NCBI RefSeq assembly: GCF_014873705.1
Contig: NZ_JADBDS010000004.1
Coordinates: forward strand, 558,001 to 622,000
DNA: 64,000 bases
Source of the DNA: Mycobacterium sp. OAS707
GTDB taxonomy: Bacteria > Actinomycetota > Actinomycetes > Mycobacteriales > Mycobacteriaceae
Reading direction: 5' to 3'
Part shown: piece after piece, positions 43,210 through 51,820 of the stretch
Layout: every line of letters starts with the position of its first letter
Position numbering within the stretch: the stretch's first letter is position 1
Program-made: the position numbers and the translations under genes
The notes under the pieces: model-generated
The model's input: only the letters and a program-made list of their open reading frames with translations
The model's database searches: none
Told to the model about the DNA's origin: nothing

Positions 43210-43491
43210 ATGAGCACCTTTGTACGATCTATGGTGCGTCTCGTGGTCATCGGAGCCGCCGCTCTCGCCTTGCTGGTTTCGCCCGCCGCGATCGTCACCG
43301 TCACCGCACCGCCCGCATCCGCGCAACCCTGTTACAACGGCGTACTCCCGTGGGGTCCCTTCGTTCCGAGTTGCACCGTGCCCGGTCCGACCGCACCCAG
43401 GGTCCGCGGCGCGGCGCCCGACGCCAACGCAATCATCGCGTGCCGAAACCATCCCGGCTGCCTGTCGTGGTACGTGAACGGAGGCCCGTAG
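43210..43491 (+). CDS. Small secreted protein
   Basis: A 93-residue protein with a clear signal peptide: a basic start, the hydrophobic core VRLVVIGAAALALLVSPAAIV and an ASA-QP cleavage site near residue 40. The mature part is about 54 residues with four Cys (PCYNG, SCTVP, ACRNH, GCLSW), enough for two disulphides. ATG 43210 is used; GTG 43204 adds two residues. Small Cys-containing exported proteins of this type are common in mycobacteria and have no known function. The next membrane-protein gene starts 8 bp downstream. Confidence 0.75.
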   Translation: MSTFVRSMVRLVVIGAAALALLVSPAAIVTVTAPPASAQPCYNGVLPWGPFVPSCTVPGPTAPRVRGAAPDANAIIACRNHPGCLSWYVNGGP

Positions 43492-43499
43492 CCAAGGAC

Positions 43500-43811
43500 A
43501 TGTCGCACGACGTTGAGAAGCGCTTCGACCGGCCCGGCACATTCCACGAGGCTGCGATGTACGTCGGTGCCGTTCTCGCGGTTGCAGGCGTCATGTTCGC
43601 CGTGTGGGCGACGACCTGGCGAGAAAACGTGATCATCGCGTCGACGGTGCCCGCGGTGCTGTTCGGCGGCGGTGTCGGCGCATTCGTCAAGACCTACCGG
43701 GTCTGGAAGGACGAGGGCGCGTGGCCGGCGTGGCAGGGCGCCGGCTGGTTCCTGCTGACCTTCATGCTGGTGTGCCTGGCCGTCCCCGGCGCGGCGATCA
43801 CCGCCGGTTAG
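43500..43811 (+). CDS. Small membrane protein of unknown function
   Basis: A 103-residue protein with a short charged N-terminus (MSHDVEKRFDRPGTFHEA) and three hydrophobic segments: AAMYVGAVLAVAGVMFAVWA, VIIASTVPAVLFGGGVGAFV and GWFLLTFMLVCLAVPGAAI. There are no catalytic motifs. ATG 43500 lies 8 bp after the secreted-protein stop, with AAGGA very close upstream. It converges on fadD2, and the two stop codons overlap (43808-43811). No function can be assigned. Confidence 0.72.
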   Translation: MSHDVEKRFDRPGTFHEAAMYVGAVLAVAGVMFAVWATTWRENVIIASTVPAVLFGGGVGAFVKTYRVWKDEGAWPAWQGAGWFLLTFMLVCLAVPGAAITAG

Positions 43812-45568
43812 GACTTTCCCGAATTCTCGGAGTTCTCGGCGTTCTCCGAGTTCTCGGACTCATCGGACTTCTCCGACTTTTCGTCGTCGCCGTCCAGAGA
43901 CATCTCCCGCAACTCGCGCTTGAGCACCTTCCCGGTTGGATTGCGCGGTAGTTCATCGAGGAACACCACCTCACGCGGCACCTTGTAGCGGGCCAGGTGC
44001 TCTTTGACGTACGACTTGATGTCGTCCTCGCCGATGCTGGCGCCGTCGCTCTTGACGACGAACGCTCGCAATCGGTGTCCCCATTCCTTGTCCTCCACGC
44101 CGAGCGCGGTGGCCTCGACGACGTCGGGATGGCCGCTGATCAGATCCTCGACCTCGGCGGGGAACACATTCTCGCCACCGGACACGATCATTTCGTCGTC
44201 GCGCCCGCTGACGTAGAGCAGACCGTGCTCGTCGAAATAGCCGACGTCGCCAGACGACATCAGCCCGTCGATGATCTGCTTGTGGCCGCCGCCGGTGTAC
44301 CCCTCGAACGGGAACGTGTTGCCGACAAAGATCCGGCCGACGTCACCCTGGGGCAACTCTTTGCCGTTGTCGTCGAGGATCTTGACCTTCACGCCCTTGA
44401 CCACGGGCCCGACGGTCGCCGGATTGATCGACAGGTCCTTGGGTCGCGCGATTGTCGCGAACGCGATTTCCGTTGAGCCGTAAAGGTTGTAGATAACCGG
44501 GCCCAGGTCCTTGAGTGCGCGCTGAGCCAGCTCGGCGCCTAGCTGCGAGCCGGACACGAAAACGATCCGCAGCGAGGACAAATCGGGTTTCTTGTCCATC
44601 TTTTCCAGCGCATCGAGCATGCGCGAGAGCATGACCGGGACGACGACGACCGCACTGACTTTGTGCTTTTCGATGTCCTCGAGAACCGTCGGCGGCTTGA
44701 AGCGCCGCCGCAGCAGTAGCGTGTCGCCGAGCATCATCGCGATGGTGGCGTGCAGATACCCAAGCGCGTGGAACATCGGCGCCGGAAGGGACGTGATCTC
44801 ACCGGACCGGAACGGCACGTGGGAGAGGATGCCGCCGATCGGCGCGAGCGACGGCGGCGTACTTCTGTTGGCGCCCTTGGGAGTTCCGGTGGTGCCACTG
44901 GTCAGGATGATGATCGAGGAGTGCTTGGTCGCCTTCGGGGCGGGCTTGCCCGAGTTGCGGGCGACGAAGTCTTCCAGCGTCTCGTCGGTGCTGGCCGACG
45001 ACTCGCCTTTGTCAGGGTTGGTGCCCAGCGCGCGCAGCTTGCCCAATTCCGGCTCCGCTTTGGACACCGCGTCGAAGTACTCGTCGTCGTAGATGATCAG
45101 TTTGGCGCCCTCACGTTCGGACACCTCCTTGATCTGAGGTCCGGAGAACTCACTGTTGAGAAGGATGATGCGCGCACCGGTGCGGGCAGCCCCGTATACC
45201 GCGATCAGGAACCAGCGGTGGTTGCGGGCCAAGATGGCGATCCCGTCACCGCCCTTGATGCCCTTTTCCAGCAGCCCGTTGGCGACCTCGTGCGCGGCCT
45301 GATCCAGTTCGCCGAACGTGAGCTCGCCGAAGTCGTCGATGATCGCGGTGCGGTTGGGGGTGCGACGCGCGTTCAGCGCGGGAATCATGCCGAATTCACC
45401 CCAGCGGCGGATGTCGGCGAGCATCGCGGCGATGTTCTGCGGCGGCTCCAGCTTGAACGCGCCTGCCTCCAGCATCTTGAGGAAGTAGTGGAGTTCGGCG
45501 GACCCTCGCTCGGCGTACTGCTGGGCTTTGGCGACTGCCTGCAACGGAAGATCGGTGAGCTTAGGCAT
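43808..45568 (-). CDS. fadD2: Fatty acid-CoA ligase FadD2
   Basis: A 586-residue acyl-CoA synthetase that activates a fatty acid through acyl-AMP. ANL motifs are IIILTSGTTGTPKGAN, NLYGSTEIAF, SSGDVGYFDEHGLLYVSGRDD and the C-terminal Lys in PRNPTGKVLKREL. Overall it resembles M. tuberculosis FadD2, and the divergent polymerase-domain gene mirrors the Rv0269c-Rv0270 pair. The last 25 residues are an added acidic tail of Ser/Glu/Asn triplets encoded by a 9-bp tandem repeat. ATG 45568 (MPKLTDLP) is preferred to GTG 45574. Confidence 0.9.
   Translation of the reverse strand: MPKLTDLPLQAVAKAQQYAERGSAELHYFLKMLEAGAFKLEPPQNIAAMLADIRRWGEFGMIPALNARRTPNRTAIIDDFGELTFGELDQAAHEVANGLLEKGIKGGDGIAILARNHRWFLIAVYGAARTGARIILLNSEFSGPQIKEVSEREGAKLIIYDDEYFDAVSKAEPELGKLRALGTNPDKGESSASTDETLEDFVARNSGKPAPKATKHSSIIILTSGTTGTPKGANRSTPPSLAPIGGILSHVPFRSGEITSLPAPMFHALGYLHATIAMMLGDTLLLRRRFKPPTVLEDIEKHKVSAVVVVPVMLSRMLDALEKMDKKPDLSSLRIVFVSGSQLGAELAQRALKDLGPVIYNLYGSTEIAFATIARPKDLSINPATVGPVVKGVKVKILDDNGKELPQGDVGRIFVGNTFPFEGYTGGGHKQIIDGLMSSGDVGYFDEHGLLYVSGRDDEMIVSGGENVFPAEVEDLISGHPDVVEATALGVEDKEWGHRLRAFVVKSDGASIGEDDIKSYVKEHLARYKVPREVVFLDELPRNPTGKVLKRELREMSLDGDDEKSEKSDESENSENAENSENSGKS
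43812..43883 (-). repeat. Nine-base tandem repeat in the 3' end of fadD2
   Basis: Eight imperfect 9-bp units (consensus GAGTTCTCG on the plus strand) encode triplets EKS-EKS-DES-ENS-ENA-ENS-ENS-GKS at the FadD2 C-terminus. Such repeats can vary in copy number by slippage. Confidence 0.75.
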
Positions 45569-45622
45569 GATCACACCCTAGTGACGGGCGTCTCAGCGCG
45601 ACCGGGAAATTACCATGACGAT

Positions 45623-46858
45623 ATGGCCGCTTCCATGTCGCTGGACGTGGACGGTCGGCAGGTGTCGATCACCCACCCGGACAAGCTCGTTTTCCCGGAT
45701 ATCGGGGTGACGAAACTCGACCTGATTCGCTACTACCTCGCTGTGGCCGAAGGCGCGCTGCACGGTGTGCGTGACCGGCCGATGATCCTCAAGCGGTTCG
45801 TCAAGGGCATCACCGAGGAAGCGGTATTCCAGAAGCGGGCCCCCGAGAAACGACCCGACTTCGTCGACGTGGCCGAGTTGAAGTACGCGTCGGGCACCTC
45901 TGCCAAGGAGGCCGTCATCCGCGACGCCGCGGGTCTGGCGTGGGCAATCAACATGGGCTGCGTCGATCTCAACCCGCATCCGGTACGCGCCGACGACCTC
46001 GCCCATCCCGACGAACTGCGCGTCGACCTCGACCCGATGCCGGGCGTGCAATGGCGCCAGATCGTCGACGTGGCCCTGATCGCACGCGAGGTGCTCGAGG
46101 AGCACGGCCTGACCGCATGGCCCAAAACGTCGGGCTCCCGCGGGTTTCACATCTACGCGCGCATCGCGCCGCGGTGGCCGTTCAAATTCGTGCGGCTTGC
46201 GGCGCAGACGGTGGCCCGAGAGGTCGAACGCCGCGCGCCCGAACTCGCGACAGCGCGGTGGTGGAAGGAGGAGCGCGAAGGGGTCTTCGTCGACTTCAAC
46301 CAGAACGCCTTCGACCGCACGGTCGCTTCGGCGTACTCCGTTCGGGCCACGCCGGACGCCCGGGTGTCGACGCCGCTGTTCTGGGGCGAGGTCGCCGACT
46401 GTCAGCCGGAGCGGTTCACGATCGCCACCGTGCCCGCGCGTTTCGAGGAGCGCGGCGATCCGTGGGAGGCCATGGACGACCACGCGGGCACACTGGACGC
46501 GCTGCTCGACCTCGCCGACCGGCTCGGTCCGGCTGAGAAGGCGCCACGAGGCGCCAAGAAGGGGACCGGTCGTCGGCAATCGACGATGCCGCTGATCGAG
46601 GTTGCACGGACCAAGACCAAGGACGAAGCAATGGCCGCGCTCGACGAATGGCGCGGACGTTACCCGGCAGTAGCCGAAATGCTCCAGCCTGCAGACATTT
46701 TGGTGGACGGTATGCGCGGGCCCAGTTCGATCTGGTACCGGATCCGGATTAACCTGCAGCACGTGCCCGAGGAGCAGCGACCTCCGCAGGAACCGCTGCT
46801 GGCCGACTACAACCCCTGGGAAAACTACTCTGGGCCGCAATGGATGCGACGCGGCTGA
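45623..46858 (+). CDS. LigD-type polymerase/primase-domain protein (Rv0269c-like)
   Basis: A 411-residue stand-alone LigD polymerase domain (archaeo-eukaryotic primase fold). The catalytic metal site is the Asp pair in LRVDLDPMPG (D135, D137), followed by KTSGSRGFHIYARI, which contacts the template and nucleotide. These enzymes add ribo- or deoxyribonucleotides during gap filling in excision repair or end joining. Mycobacterial PolD1/PolD2 proteins are the close relatives. It is divergent from fadD2 (54-bp gap), as in M. tuberculosis. The C-terminal 110 residues after 300 are an extension. A second paralogue lies at 61989. Confidence 0.88.
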   Translation: MAASMSLDVDGRQVSITHPDKLVFPDIGVTKLDLIRYYLAVAEGALHGVRDRPMILKRFVKGITEEAVFQKRAPEKRPDFVDVAELKYASGTSAKEAVIRDAAGLAWAINMGCVDLNPHPVRADDLAHPDELRVDLDPMPGVQWRQIVDVALIAREVLEEHGLTAWPKTSGSRGFHIYARIAPRWPFKFVRLAAQTVAREVERRAPELATARWWKEEREGVFVDFNQNAFDRTVASAYSVRATPDARVSTPLFWGEVADCQPERFTIATVPARFEERGDPWEAMDDHAGTLDALLDLADRLGPAEKAPRGAKKGTGRRQSTMPLIEVARTKTKDEAMAALDEWRGRYPAVAEMLQPADILVDGMRGPSSIWYRIRINLQHVPEEQRPPQEPLLADYNPWENYSGPQWMRRG

Positions 46859-46975
46859 GTGGTTTGCTGCTCGACGCAAAACCGGTTCTTAATAAAGTAT
46901 TAGCCGTTACTCCCCGTTGCCTTAGATCGGCTCCGTAGCTTCGGTATTAGTTCACCGATCGAGGGGAGGCGCCAG

Positions 46976-47389
46976 ATGTACGGCAATCCGGCATTCGACT
47001 GCGACGGCGCCCAGATCCGGGTGTGCAGTCGCCAACTGGCGACCGTTGTGACGGTCACAGGTGATCTCGACGACGCGAACCTCGAAAAGGTCAGCGCATA
47101 TGCCAAGCGCTTCGTGCTACGGGAAAAGCCCGTCGTGCTCGATCTCAGCGGCGTGAATTCCGCTACACCGCACATCATTTCGCTGTTGAGCGAACTCGAT
47201 GACGCTTGCATCGTCGCAGGGGTCGAATGGTCGCTGATCGCGAGCCAGCCGGTCAATCACGCGGTACGCACCTTCGACGACCGAGTCGAGCTGCCAACGG
47301 TGGCATCGGTCGCAGACGCACTCCACAATTTCGCCGACGCCATACTCGAGCGGCGTCGCCTACTTCCGCTCCTTACCAAGAGCGCTTAG
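46976..47389 (+). CDS. STAS-domain protein (anti-sigma factor antagonist-like)
   Basis: A 137-residue STAS-fold protein: VVTVTGDLDDANLEKVSAYAKRF, then PVVLDLSGVNSATPHIISLLSELDDACIVAG. The DLSGV-N-S segment (S58, S62) lies where SpoIIAA-type antagonists are phosphorylated. It probably acts in a partner-switching pathway, possibly for SigF-type stress sigma factors, but the cognate anti-sigma factor is not in the window. ATG 46976 has a GGGGAGG ribosome site 7 bases upstream. The 117-bp gap before it is AT-rich (46885-46905) and likely carries the promoter. Confidence 0.78.
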   Translation: MYGNPAFDCDGAQIRVCSRQLATVVTVTGDLDDANLEKVSAYAKRFVLREKPVVLDLSGVNSATPHIISLLSELDDACIVAGVEWSLIASQPVNHAVRTFDDRVELPTVASVADALHNFADAILERRRLLPLLTKSA

Positions 47390-47406
47390 AGACGGGTTCG
47401 AACTCG

Positions 47407-47493
47407 ATGCTTCTCGACATTCGGTGGCTGGCCTACCTGGTGCACGGCCGCCACAAGCCGCGCTCGCGGCCCCTGGCACTCACTGCCCGCTGA
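47407..47493 (+). CDS. Possible 28-residue small protein
   Basis: A short frame from ATG 47407 (MLLDIRWLAYLVHGRH, then a basic tail) between the STAS and GAP-family genes. It starts 17 bp after the STAS stop and lacks a good ribosome site. It could be a real small basic protein or chance. Confidence 0.25.
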   Translation: MLLDIRWLAYLVHGRHKPRSRPLALTAR

Positions 47494-47523
47494 TCCACCC
47501 GTAGCTGACTAAGATCGCTGCCC

Positions 47524-48198
47524 ATGTCGGGTAGTTGGGCGGCGATGCTCGGCCAGCTCATCCCGCTGGCGTTGGTGGTTGCCATGTCGCCCCTGACGAT
47601 CGTCCCGGCGATCGTGCTGGTGCTGCAGTCCGACCGTGCCCGGTCCACCGGCCTGGCCTTCATGTTCGGCTGGCTCATCGGTCTCGCGGTGACGACGGCG
47701 GTGTTCGTCCAGTTGCCTCGCCTTCTCGATGGGCTCAACCGGCCCGCCCCCACGTGGGCGGCATGGGTGCGGCTCGCGGTCGGCGTCGCGTTCATCGTGT
47801 TCGGCGTATGGCGGTGGCTGACGCGCCACCTGGTCACCAAACAGCCGGCGTGGTTGAACAGGCTGGGCAGGCTGACGCCCGTCGGCGCGTTCGCGGTCGC
47901 GGTTGGGCTGATTCTCATCAATCCCAAAGTGCTGGTGATGAACGGCGCGGCCGGGCTGGTGATCGGCACGGCGGCAGTGGGTGCTGCGGGCGTGTGGGTC
48001 GCGGTCGTCTACTACACGGCCATCGCGGGTTCGTCGGTGCTGCTGCCGATACTCGCTTATGCCATCGCGGGCGACAGGGTCGACCATCAGCTCGAGCTGA
48101 TGAAGCAGTGGATGGAACGTCAGCACGCCGTCCTGACAGCGGGCTTCCTGGTCGTCGTCGGTTTGTTGTTGGTGTACACCGGGATTCGCGCGGTTTGA
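47524..48198 (+). CDS. GAP-family (Sap / sulfolipid-addressing-like) membrane protein
   Basis: A 224-residue membrane protein with six hydrophobic segments. The N-terminal IPLALVVAMSPLTIVPAIVLVL, the DRARSTGLAFMFGWLIGLAV block and GLILINPKVLVMNGAAGLVI match the PF11139 family. That family includes Gap, needed for glycopeptidolipid transport to the surface in M. smegmatis, and Sap of M. tuberculosis (sulfolipid-1 surface addressing). It probably helps move a glycolipid across the envelope, working with MmpL proteins. ATG 47524 lies 30 bp after the small-frame stop. The following membrane gene overlaps it as TTGA. Confidence 0.85.
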   Translation: MSGSWAAMLGQLIPLALVVAMSPLTIVPAIVLVLQSDRARSTGLAFMFGWLIGLAVTTAVFVQLPRLLDGLNRPAPTWAAWVRLAVGVAFIVFGVWRWLTRHLVTKQPAWLNRLGRLTPVGAFAVAVGLILINPKVLVMNGAAGLVIGTAAVGAAGVWVAVVYYTAIAGSSVLLPILAYAIAGDRVDHQLELMKQWMERQHAVLTAGFLVVVGLLLVYTGIRAV

Positions 48199-48536
48199 GC
48201 CACCTGGCCGCCGGGTACGCGGCGAGGGTGGGGCGCACTGCGAATTGGGTTCTGGCCCTGGCCACTGTGCCGGGCGCCATCGCGGTCGTCGTCTTCCTCT
48301 ACATGCAGATCATGGGCACCGCGGGCTGCAACAAGCAGCCGTGCCCGCGCCAGGGCCCAGGTGAGCTCGGTTTCACGCTCATCCAATACGGTGCGCCCGC
48401 GGTCGCGATCGTCGCCGTCGTGCTGTCCTTCTTCACGGCGCGGCGGCCGGGCGGGTTCATCGTTCCGGTCGTGGCGTGGCTGTTGTTGATCGCAGCCTTT
48501 GTGGTGCTTGCCTTTTCGTTCACCCCGACCGGCTAG
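48195..48536 (+). CDS. Small membrane protein of unknown function
   Basis: Up to 113 residues with three hydrophobic segments: WVLALATVPGAIAVVVFLYM, LIQYGAPAVAIVAVVLSFF and FIVPVVAWLLLIAAFVVLAF. A Cys pair (GCNKQPC) lies in the first loop. The start is uncertain: TTG 48195 overlaps the GAP-family stop as TTGA, while GTG 48228 would give a 102-residue protein. It probably shares the GAP-family mRNA and may be an accessory. It converges on the FadE gene with a 3-bp gap. Confidence 0.65.
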   Translation: MSHLAAGYAARVGRTANWVLALATVPGAIAVVVFLYMQIMGTAGCNKQPCPRQGPGELGFTLIQYGAPAVAIVAVVLSFFTARRPGGFIVPVVAWLLLIAAFVVLAFSFTPTG

Positions 48537-48539
48537 CCG

Positions 48540-49751
48540 CTAGCGGATGGGCAGCCCGGTGATCGCCCTGCCCATGACGAGGCGCTGAATCTCGCTGGTG
48601 CCCTCGAAGATCGTGAAGATCTTGGCGTCGCGGTGCATGCGCTCGACGGGATAGTCGCGGGTGTAGCCGTTGCCGCCGAGAATCTGGATGGCCTCGTCGG
48701 TCACATAGACCGCGGTTTCACTGGCGACCAGTTTGGCCATCGAACCTTCGGCATTCGTAAAGGGCTTGTTGTTGCGCGCCATCCAGCCCGCGCGCCATAC
48801 CAACAAACGCGCGGCGTCGATACGGGTCTTCATGTCGGCCAGCTTGAACGCAATCGCTTGGAAGTCACCGATTTTGCGGCCGAACTGCTCACGCTGCTGC
48901 GCGTAGTCCAGTGCGTACTCATATGCCGCCCGGGCGACACCGAGGGCCATTGCGCCGACGGCAGGCCGGGTGCGTTCAAAGGTCTTCATCGCCGCTTGGC
49001 CCGCGGCACTTTGGCCCTCGCGGATGCGGGCGATTCGTTCGTCGAACTTCTCCTTGCCGCCGACGAGGAGACGGCCGGGCAGACGCACGTCCTCGAGGAT
49101 CACCTCGGCCGTGTGCGAGGCGCGGATTCCGTGCTTCTTGAACTTCTGCCCTTGTTTGAAGCCGGGCGTGTTCGGCGGAATTATGAACGTGGCCTGCCCG
49201 CGGCTGCCCAGGTCGGGATGGACCGAAGCAACGACGATGTGCACGTTGGCGATTCCGCCGTTGGTGGCCCACGTCTTCACACCGTTGAGCACCCACTCGT
49301 CGTTGGCTTCGTCGTAGACGGCGCGGGTGAGGATGGCGCCGACGTCGGATCCGGCGGCGGGTTCTGAGGAACAGAACGATGCAAGCAGCGGATCCTCTGG
49401 CGTGCCGAACATCTGCGGCAGCCATTCACCCATTTGTTCAGGCGTGCCGTTGGCAGCAAGAGACGCCGCGGCCAGTCCGGTGCCGAGGATCGACAATGCA
49501 ATGCCGGCGTCACCCCAGAACAACTCCTCGAACACCGTCAACGTGCCGAGGCCTGTCGGTTCGGCGGCCTGAGTGGCGAACAACTCCATCGAGTAGAGGC
49601 CGACCTTGGCCGCCTCCTGGATGATCGGCCAAGGGGTTTCCTCACGCTCGTCCCACTCGGCCGCCGCCGGGCGCACGACCTCGGCCGCGAATTCGTGAAC
49701 CCAGTCCCTGACCTGGATCACGTCGTCCGACAGTTCAAGAGAAAACGACAC
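48540..49751 (-). CDS. Acyl-CoA dehydrogenase (FadE)
   Basis: A 403-residue flavoenzyme that oxidises acyl-CoA to the 2-enoyl-CoA. It shows the FAD-binding ASFCSSEPAAGSDVGAI and WVLNGVKTWATNGG, the dimer-arginine QQREQFGRKIGDFQAIAFKLAD, ILGGNGYTRDYPVERMHRD, and catalytic Glu in IFEGTSEIQRLVMGR. GTG 49751 follows an AAAGGCGGGG ribosome region. The gene is divergent from the M42 peptidase gene. The gap holds a perfect TetR-type palindrome at 49799-49814, so repression by a distant TetR regulator is likely. Confidence 0.92.
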   Translation of the reverse strand: MSFSLELSDDVIQVRDWVHEFAAEVVRPAAAEWDEREETPWPIIQEAAKVGLYSMELFATQAAEPTGLGTLTVFEELFWGDAGIALSILGTGLAAASLAANGTPEQMGEWLPQMFGTPEDPLLASFCSSEPAAGSDVGAILTRAVYDEANDEWVLNGVKTWATNGGIANVHIVVASVHPDLGSRGQATFIIPPNTPGFKQGQKFKKHGIRASHTAEVILEDVRLPGRLLVGGKEKFDERIARIREGQSAAGQAAMKTFERTRPAVGAMALGVARAAYEYALDYAQQREQFGRKIGDFQAIAFKLADMKTRIDAARLLVWRAGWMARNNKPFTNAEGSMAKLVASETAVYVTDEAIQILGGNGYTRDYPVERMHRDAKIFTIFEGTSEIQRLVMGRAITGLPIR

Positions 49752-49774
49752 GGTTCACCCCGCCTTTCTATGAT

Positions 49775-49814
49775 TCGGTGAACAAATGTACACCGATACT
49801 TACCGCTCGGTAAG
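49775..49814. promoter_or_regulatory. Operator palindromes between FadE and the M42 peptidase
   Basis: A perfect 16-bp palindrome at 49799-49814 (CTTACCG-CT-CGGTAAG) and a second inverted repeat TCGGTG (49775-49780) with CACCGA (49791-49796). The first is a textbook TetR-type operator and lies 48 bp from the FadE start and 50 bp from the peptidase start. Confidence 0.65.
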
Positions 49815-49863
49815 GTGAACCCGCTGTGGGTTGCCTCACTGCGACTCCGGGTAAGTCATCGGG

Positions 49864-50922
49864 GTGGCTGACGAAGGGTTCTCCCGCGAGTTACTCCAAG
49901 AGCTCCTGTCCACCTTCGGGCCGTGCGGCCAGGAAGACGCCGTCCGCGACGTGTGCCGTCGCGAACTCGCGCCGCGGGTCGACGAGAACTGGGTCGACGA
50001 AGCAGGCAATCTGGTCGGCCTGGTCCGCGGCAGCGGCGGTGGACCGTCGACGCGAGTGCTGGCCCATATGGACGAGTTGTCGATGCTCGTCAAGCGCGTG
50101 GAATCCGACGGCACGCTGCACCTCACACAACTGGGGACGATGTATCCGGGCAACTTCGGCCTCGGCCCGGTCGCTGTGCTCGGCGACAACGAAACACTGT
50201 GCGGCGTCTTGACGCTCGGCTCGGAACACACGACCTCGGAAAGTCCGAGGATCTGGGAGACGAAGCCGGACCAGGGCGACAAAGCATTGGACTGGACACA
50301 CGTCTACGTCTTCACGGGCCGCACACCCGACGAATTGTCCAGCGCGGGAATCCGGCCGGGAACCCGAGTCTGTGTGGACGGCAGCAAGCGCACACTCGTC
50401 GAATTCGGCGACTACCTCGGCTGCTACTTCATGGATGACCGTGCGCCCGTGGTCGCTCTGCTCGAGGCGGCCCGTCGATTGCAGGAAAGCGCGCGCAGGC
50501 CCGCCGGTGACGTCTACTTGGTGTTCACCACCAACGAGGAGATCGGCGGCATCGGCGGTTCGTATGCCAGTCGTACCCTGCCAGGTGACGTCACGCTGGC
50601 ACTGGAGGTCGGCCCAGCGGAAGCGGAGTATGGCACCACCGTCGGCGGCGGACCGATTGTCGGCTACAGCGACGCACAGTGCGTGTACGACAAGAACATC
50701 GTAGACCAATTGATGAGTGTCGCAATGGAATTGGGCTTATCGCCGCAGCCGGCGGTGCTCGGCGCGTTCGAGTCCGACGCGTCGCACGCAAAAGCCAGCG
50801 GGCTTTCGCCGCGGGCAGGCCTGCTGTGCCTGCCGACGCTGAGCACGCATGGCTACGAAGTCATCCGCCGCGACGCGATTCCCGAAATGAGTGCGGTTCT
50901 CGTCGAGTTCCTGCTGCGCTAG
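49864..50922 (+). CDS. M42-family metallo-aminopeptidase
   Basis: A 352-residue zinc peptidase (M42 / glutamyl-aminopeptidase-like). Metal and catalytic residues are seen in VLAHMDELS (His, Asp), YFMDDRAPVVALL (bridging Asp), FTTNEEIGGIG (catalytic Glu pair), LALEVGPAE and the late His in TLSTHGYEV. GTG 49864 is the likely start. It trims N-terminal residues from peptides. The last 20 codons are duplicated at 57752-57811 as an orphan fragment, so its 3' end is the left boundary of a 6.8-kb module. Confidence 0.88.
   Translation: MADEGFSRELLQELLSTFGPCGQEDAVRDVCRRELAPRVDENWVDEAGNLVGLVRGSGGGPSTRVLAHMDELSMLVKRVESDGTLHLTQLGTMYPGNFGLGPVAVLGDNETLCGVLTLGSEHTTSESPRIWETKPDQGDKALDWTHVYVFTGRTPDELSSAGIRPGTRVCVDGSKRTLVEFGDYLGCYFMDDRAPVVALLEAARRLQESARRPAGDVYLVFTTNEEIGGIGGSYASRTLPGDVTLALEVGPAEAEYGTTVGGGPIVGYSDAQCVYDKNIVDQLMSVAMELGLSPQPAVLGAFESDASHAKASGLSPRAGLLCLPTLSTHGYEVIRRDAIPEMSAVLVEFLLR
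50863..50922 (+). repeat. Direct repeat, left copy (3' end of the M42 peptidase gene)
   Basis: 60 bp ending at the peptidase stop codon. The copy at 57752-57811 differs at 6 positions, mostly third codon bases, and the last 24 bp are identical. Confidence 0.8.
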
Positions 50923-50951
50923 CGAACCGGGCAGACGCCGCGGGCCGGCGG

Positions 50952-51800
50952 TTATCGCGACGCTTGGGCGCTGACCATCCAGCACGCGGCGGTGTACCGA
51001 ACCTCGGTTCCGTGCACAAAGGGATCGAAGGCGGGACGGACGGCCTCAATGACTTTGGCGCGGGTCTGCTCGTCCTCGCCTTGAAGTGCCAGACCGACAG
51101 GACCCAGCCGCGTGATGAAGCCGATCAACTCCGGCTCGGGCAGGGTGCACTCGACGTCGATGGGCTGGATGTCGACGTCGGCCCAGCCACCCTCGTCGAG
51201 GATCGCAGCGACCCGTTGCGGATCGGCGAACGAGAACTGTCCCGGGCCGTCTGCCGGGCGGTCCGGAAGGCTCGGCAGCAGCGGGGCCGCGGCACGCTCG
51301 GCGGTCGTCATGAACGGATTCTCCGCGGCGCTGCGCCAGGCGATGACGTGAAGCCTGCCGTCGTCGGTTGCGGCGCGCCGCAGGTTCGCGAAGGCCTGGA
51401 CCGGGTCGTTGAAAAACATAACGCCGAATCGCGAGATGATCGTGTCGACGCTTGCGCGCTCAAACGGATGGGTCTGCACGTCAGCGAGGATGAAACTTGC
51501 TGGTATGCCGTCCCTTTCGGCCCTGGCCCGGGCGGCGGCGATCATCGGCTCCGACACGTCGGCGCCGACGCACTGGCCCTCGGCGCCGAGCCTGCGCGCG
51601 ACCGCGAGTGTGGTGCCGCCCGTGCCACAGCCGACGTCAAGCACCCGCCGTCCCGATCCGGCAGCCACGCCGTCGACGAGCAGGTCTTCCAAACCCTTCA
51701 TCATCTGGTCCAGCAGGTCCTGCGCATCGACCCAGGCGCATCCAGCTGTTGTGTTCCAGTGGTTGCTCTGCTCGTCGTTGGTCGGTTGTGTGACATCCAT
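50952..51800 (-). CDS. Class I SAM-dependent methyltransferase
   Basis: A 282-residue methyltransferase. Motif I is RRVLDVGCGTGGTTLAVARR (about 52-71), followed by CVGADVSEPMIAAARARAE and DTIISRFGVMFFNDPV. The family resembles UbiE/COQ5-like small-molecule methyltransferases. It follows a TetR gene on the same strand (20-bp gap) and is probably co-transcribed and autoregulated with it. It is the first gene inside the direct-repeat-bounded module, 29 bp from the peptidase stop, and converges on the peptidase gene. The substrate is unknown. Confidence 0.88.
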   Translation of the reverse strand: MDVTQPTNDEQSNHWNTTAGCAWVDAQDLLDQMMKGLEDLLVDGVAAGSGRRVLDVGCGTGGTTLAVARRLGAEGQCVGADVSEPMIAAARARAERDGIPASFILADVQTHPFERASVDTIISRFGVMFFNDPVQAFANLRRAATDDGRLHVIAWRSAAENPFMTTAERAAAPLLPSLPDRPADGPGQFSFADPQRVAAILDEGGWADVDIQPIDVECTLPEPELIGFITRLGPVGLALQGEDEQTRAKVIEAVRPAFDPFVHGTEVRYTAACWMVSAQASR

Positions 51801-51820
51801 GGGCGAGCCTTCCTGTTGCG

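Noticed and set aside
44750..45622. Upstream extension of the polymerase-domain frame opposite fadD2
   Set aside because: This stretch is antisense to FadD2 coding sequence; family homology begins at ATG 45623.
47535..48194. Long plus-strand frame overlapping the GAP-family gene
   Set aside because: Only the part after 48195 shows membrane-protein character; the rest is an Arg/Gly-rich shadow of the GAP-family frame.
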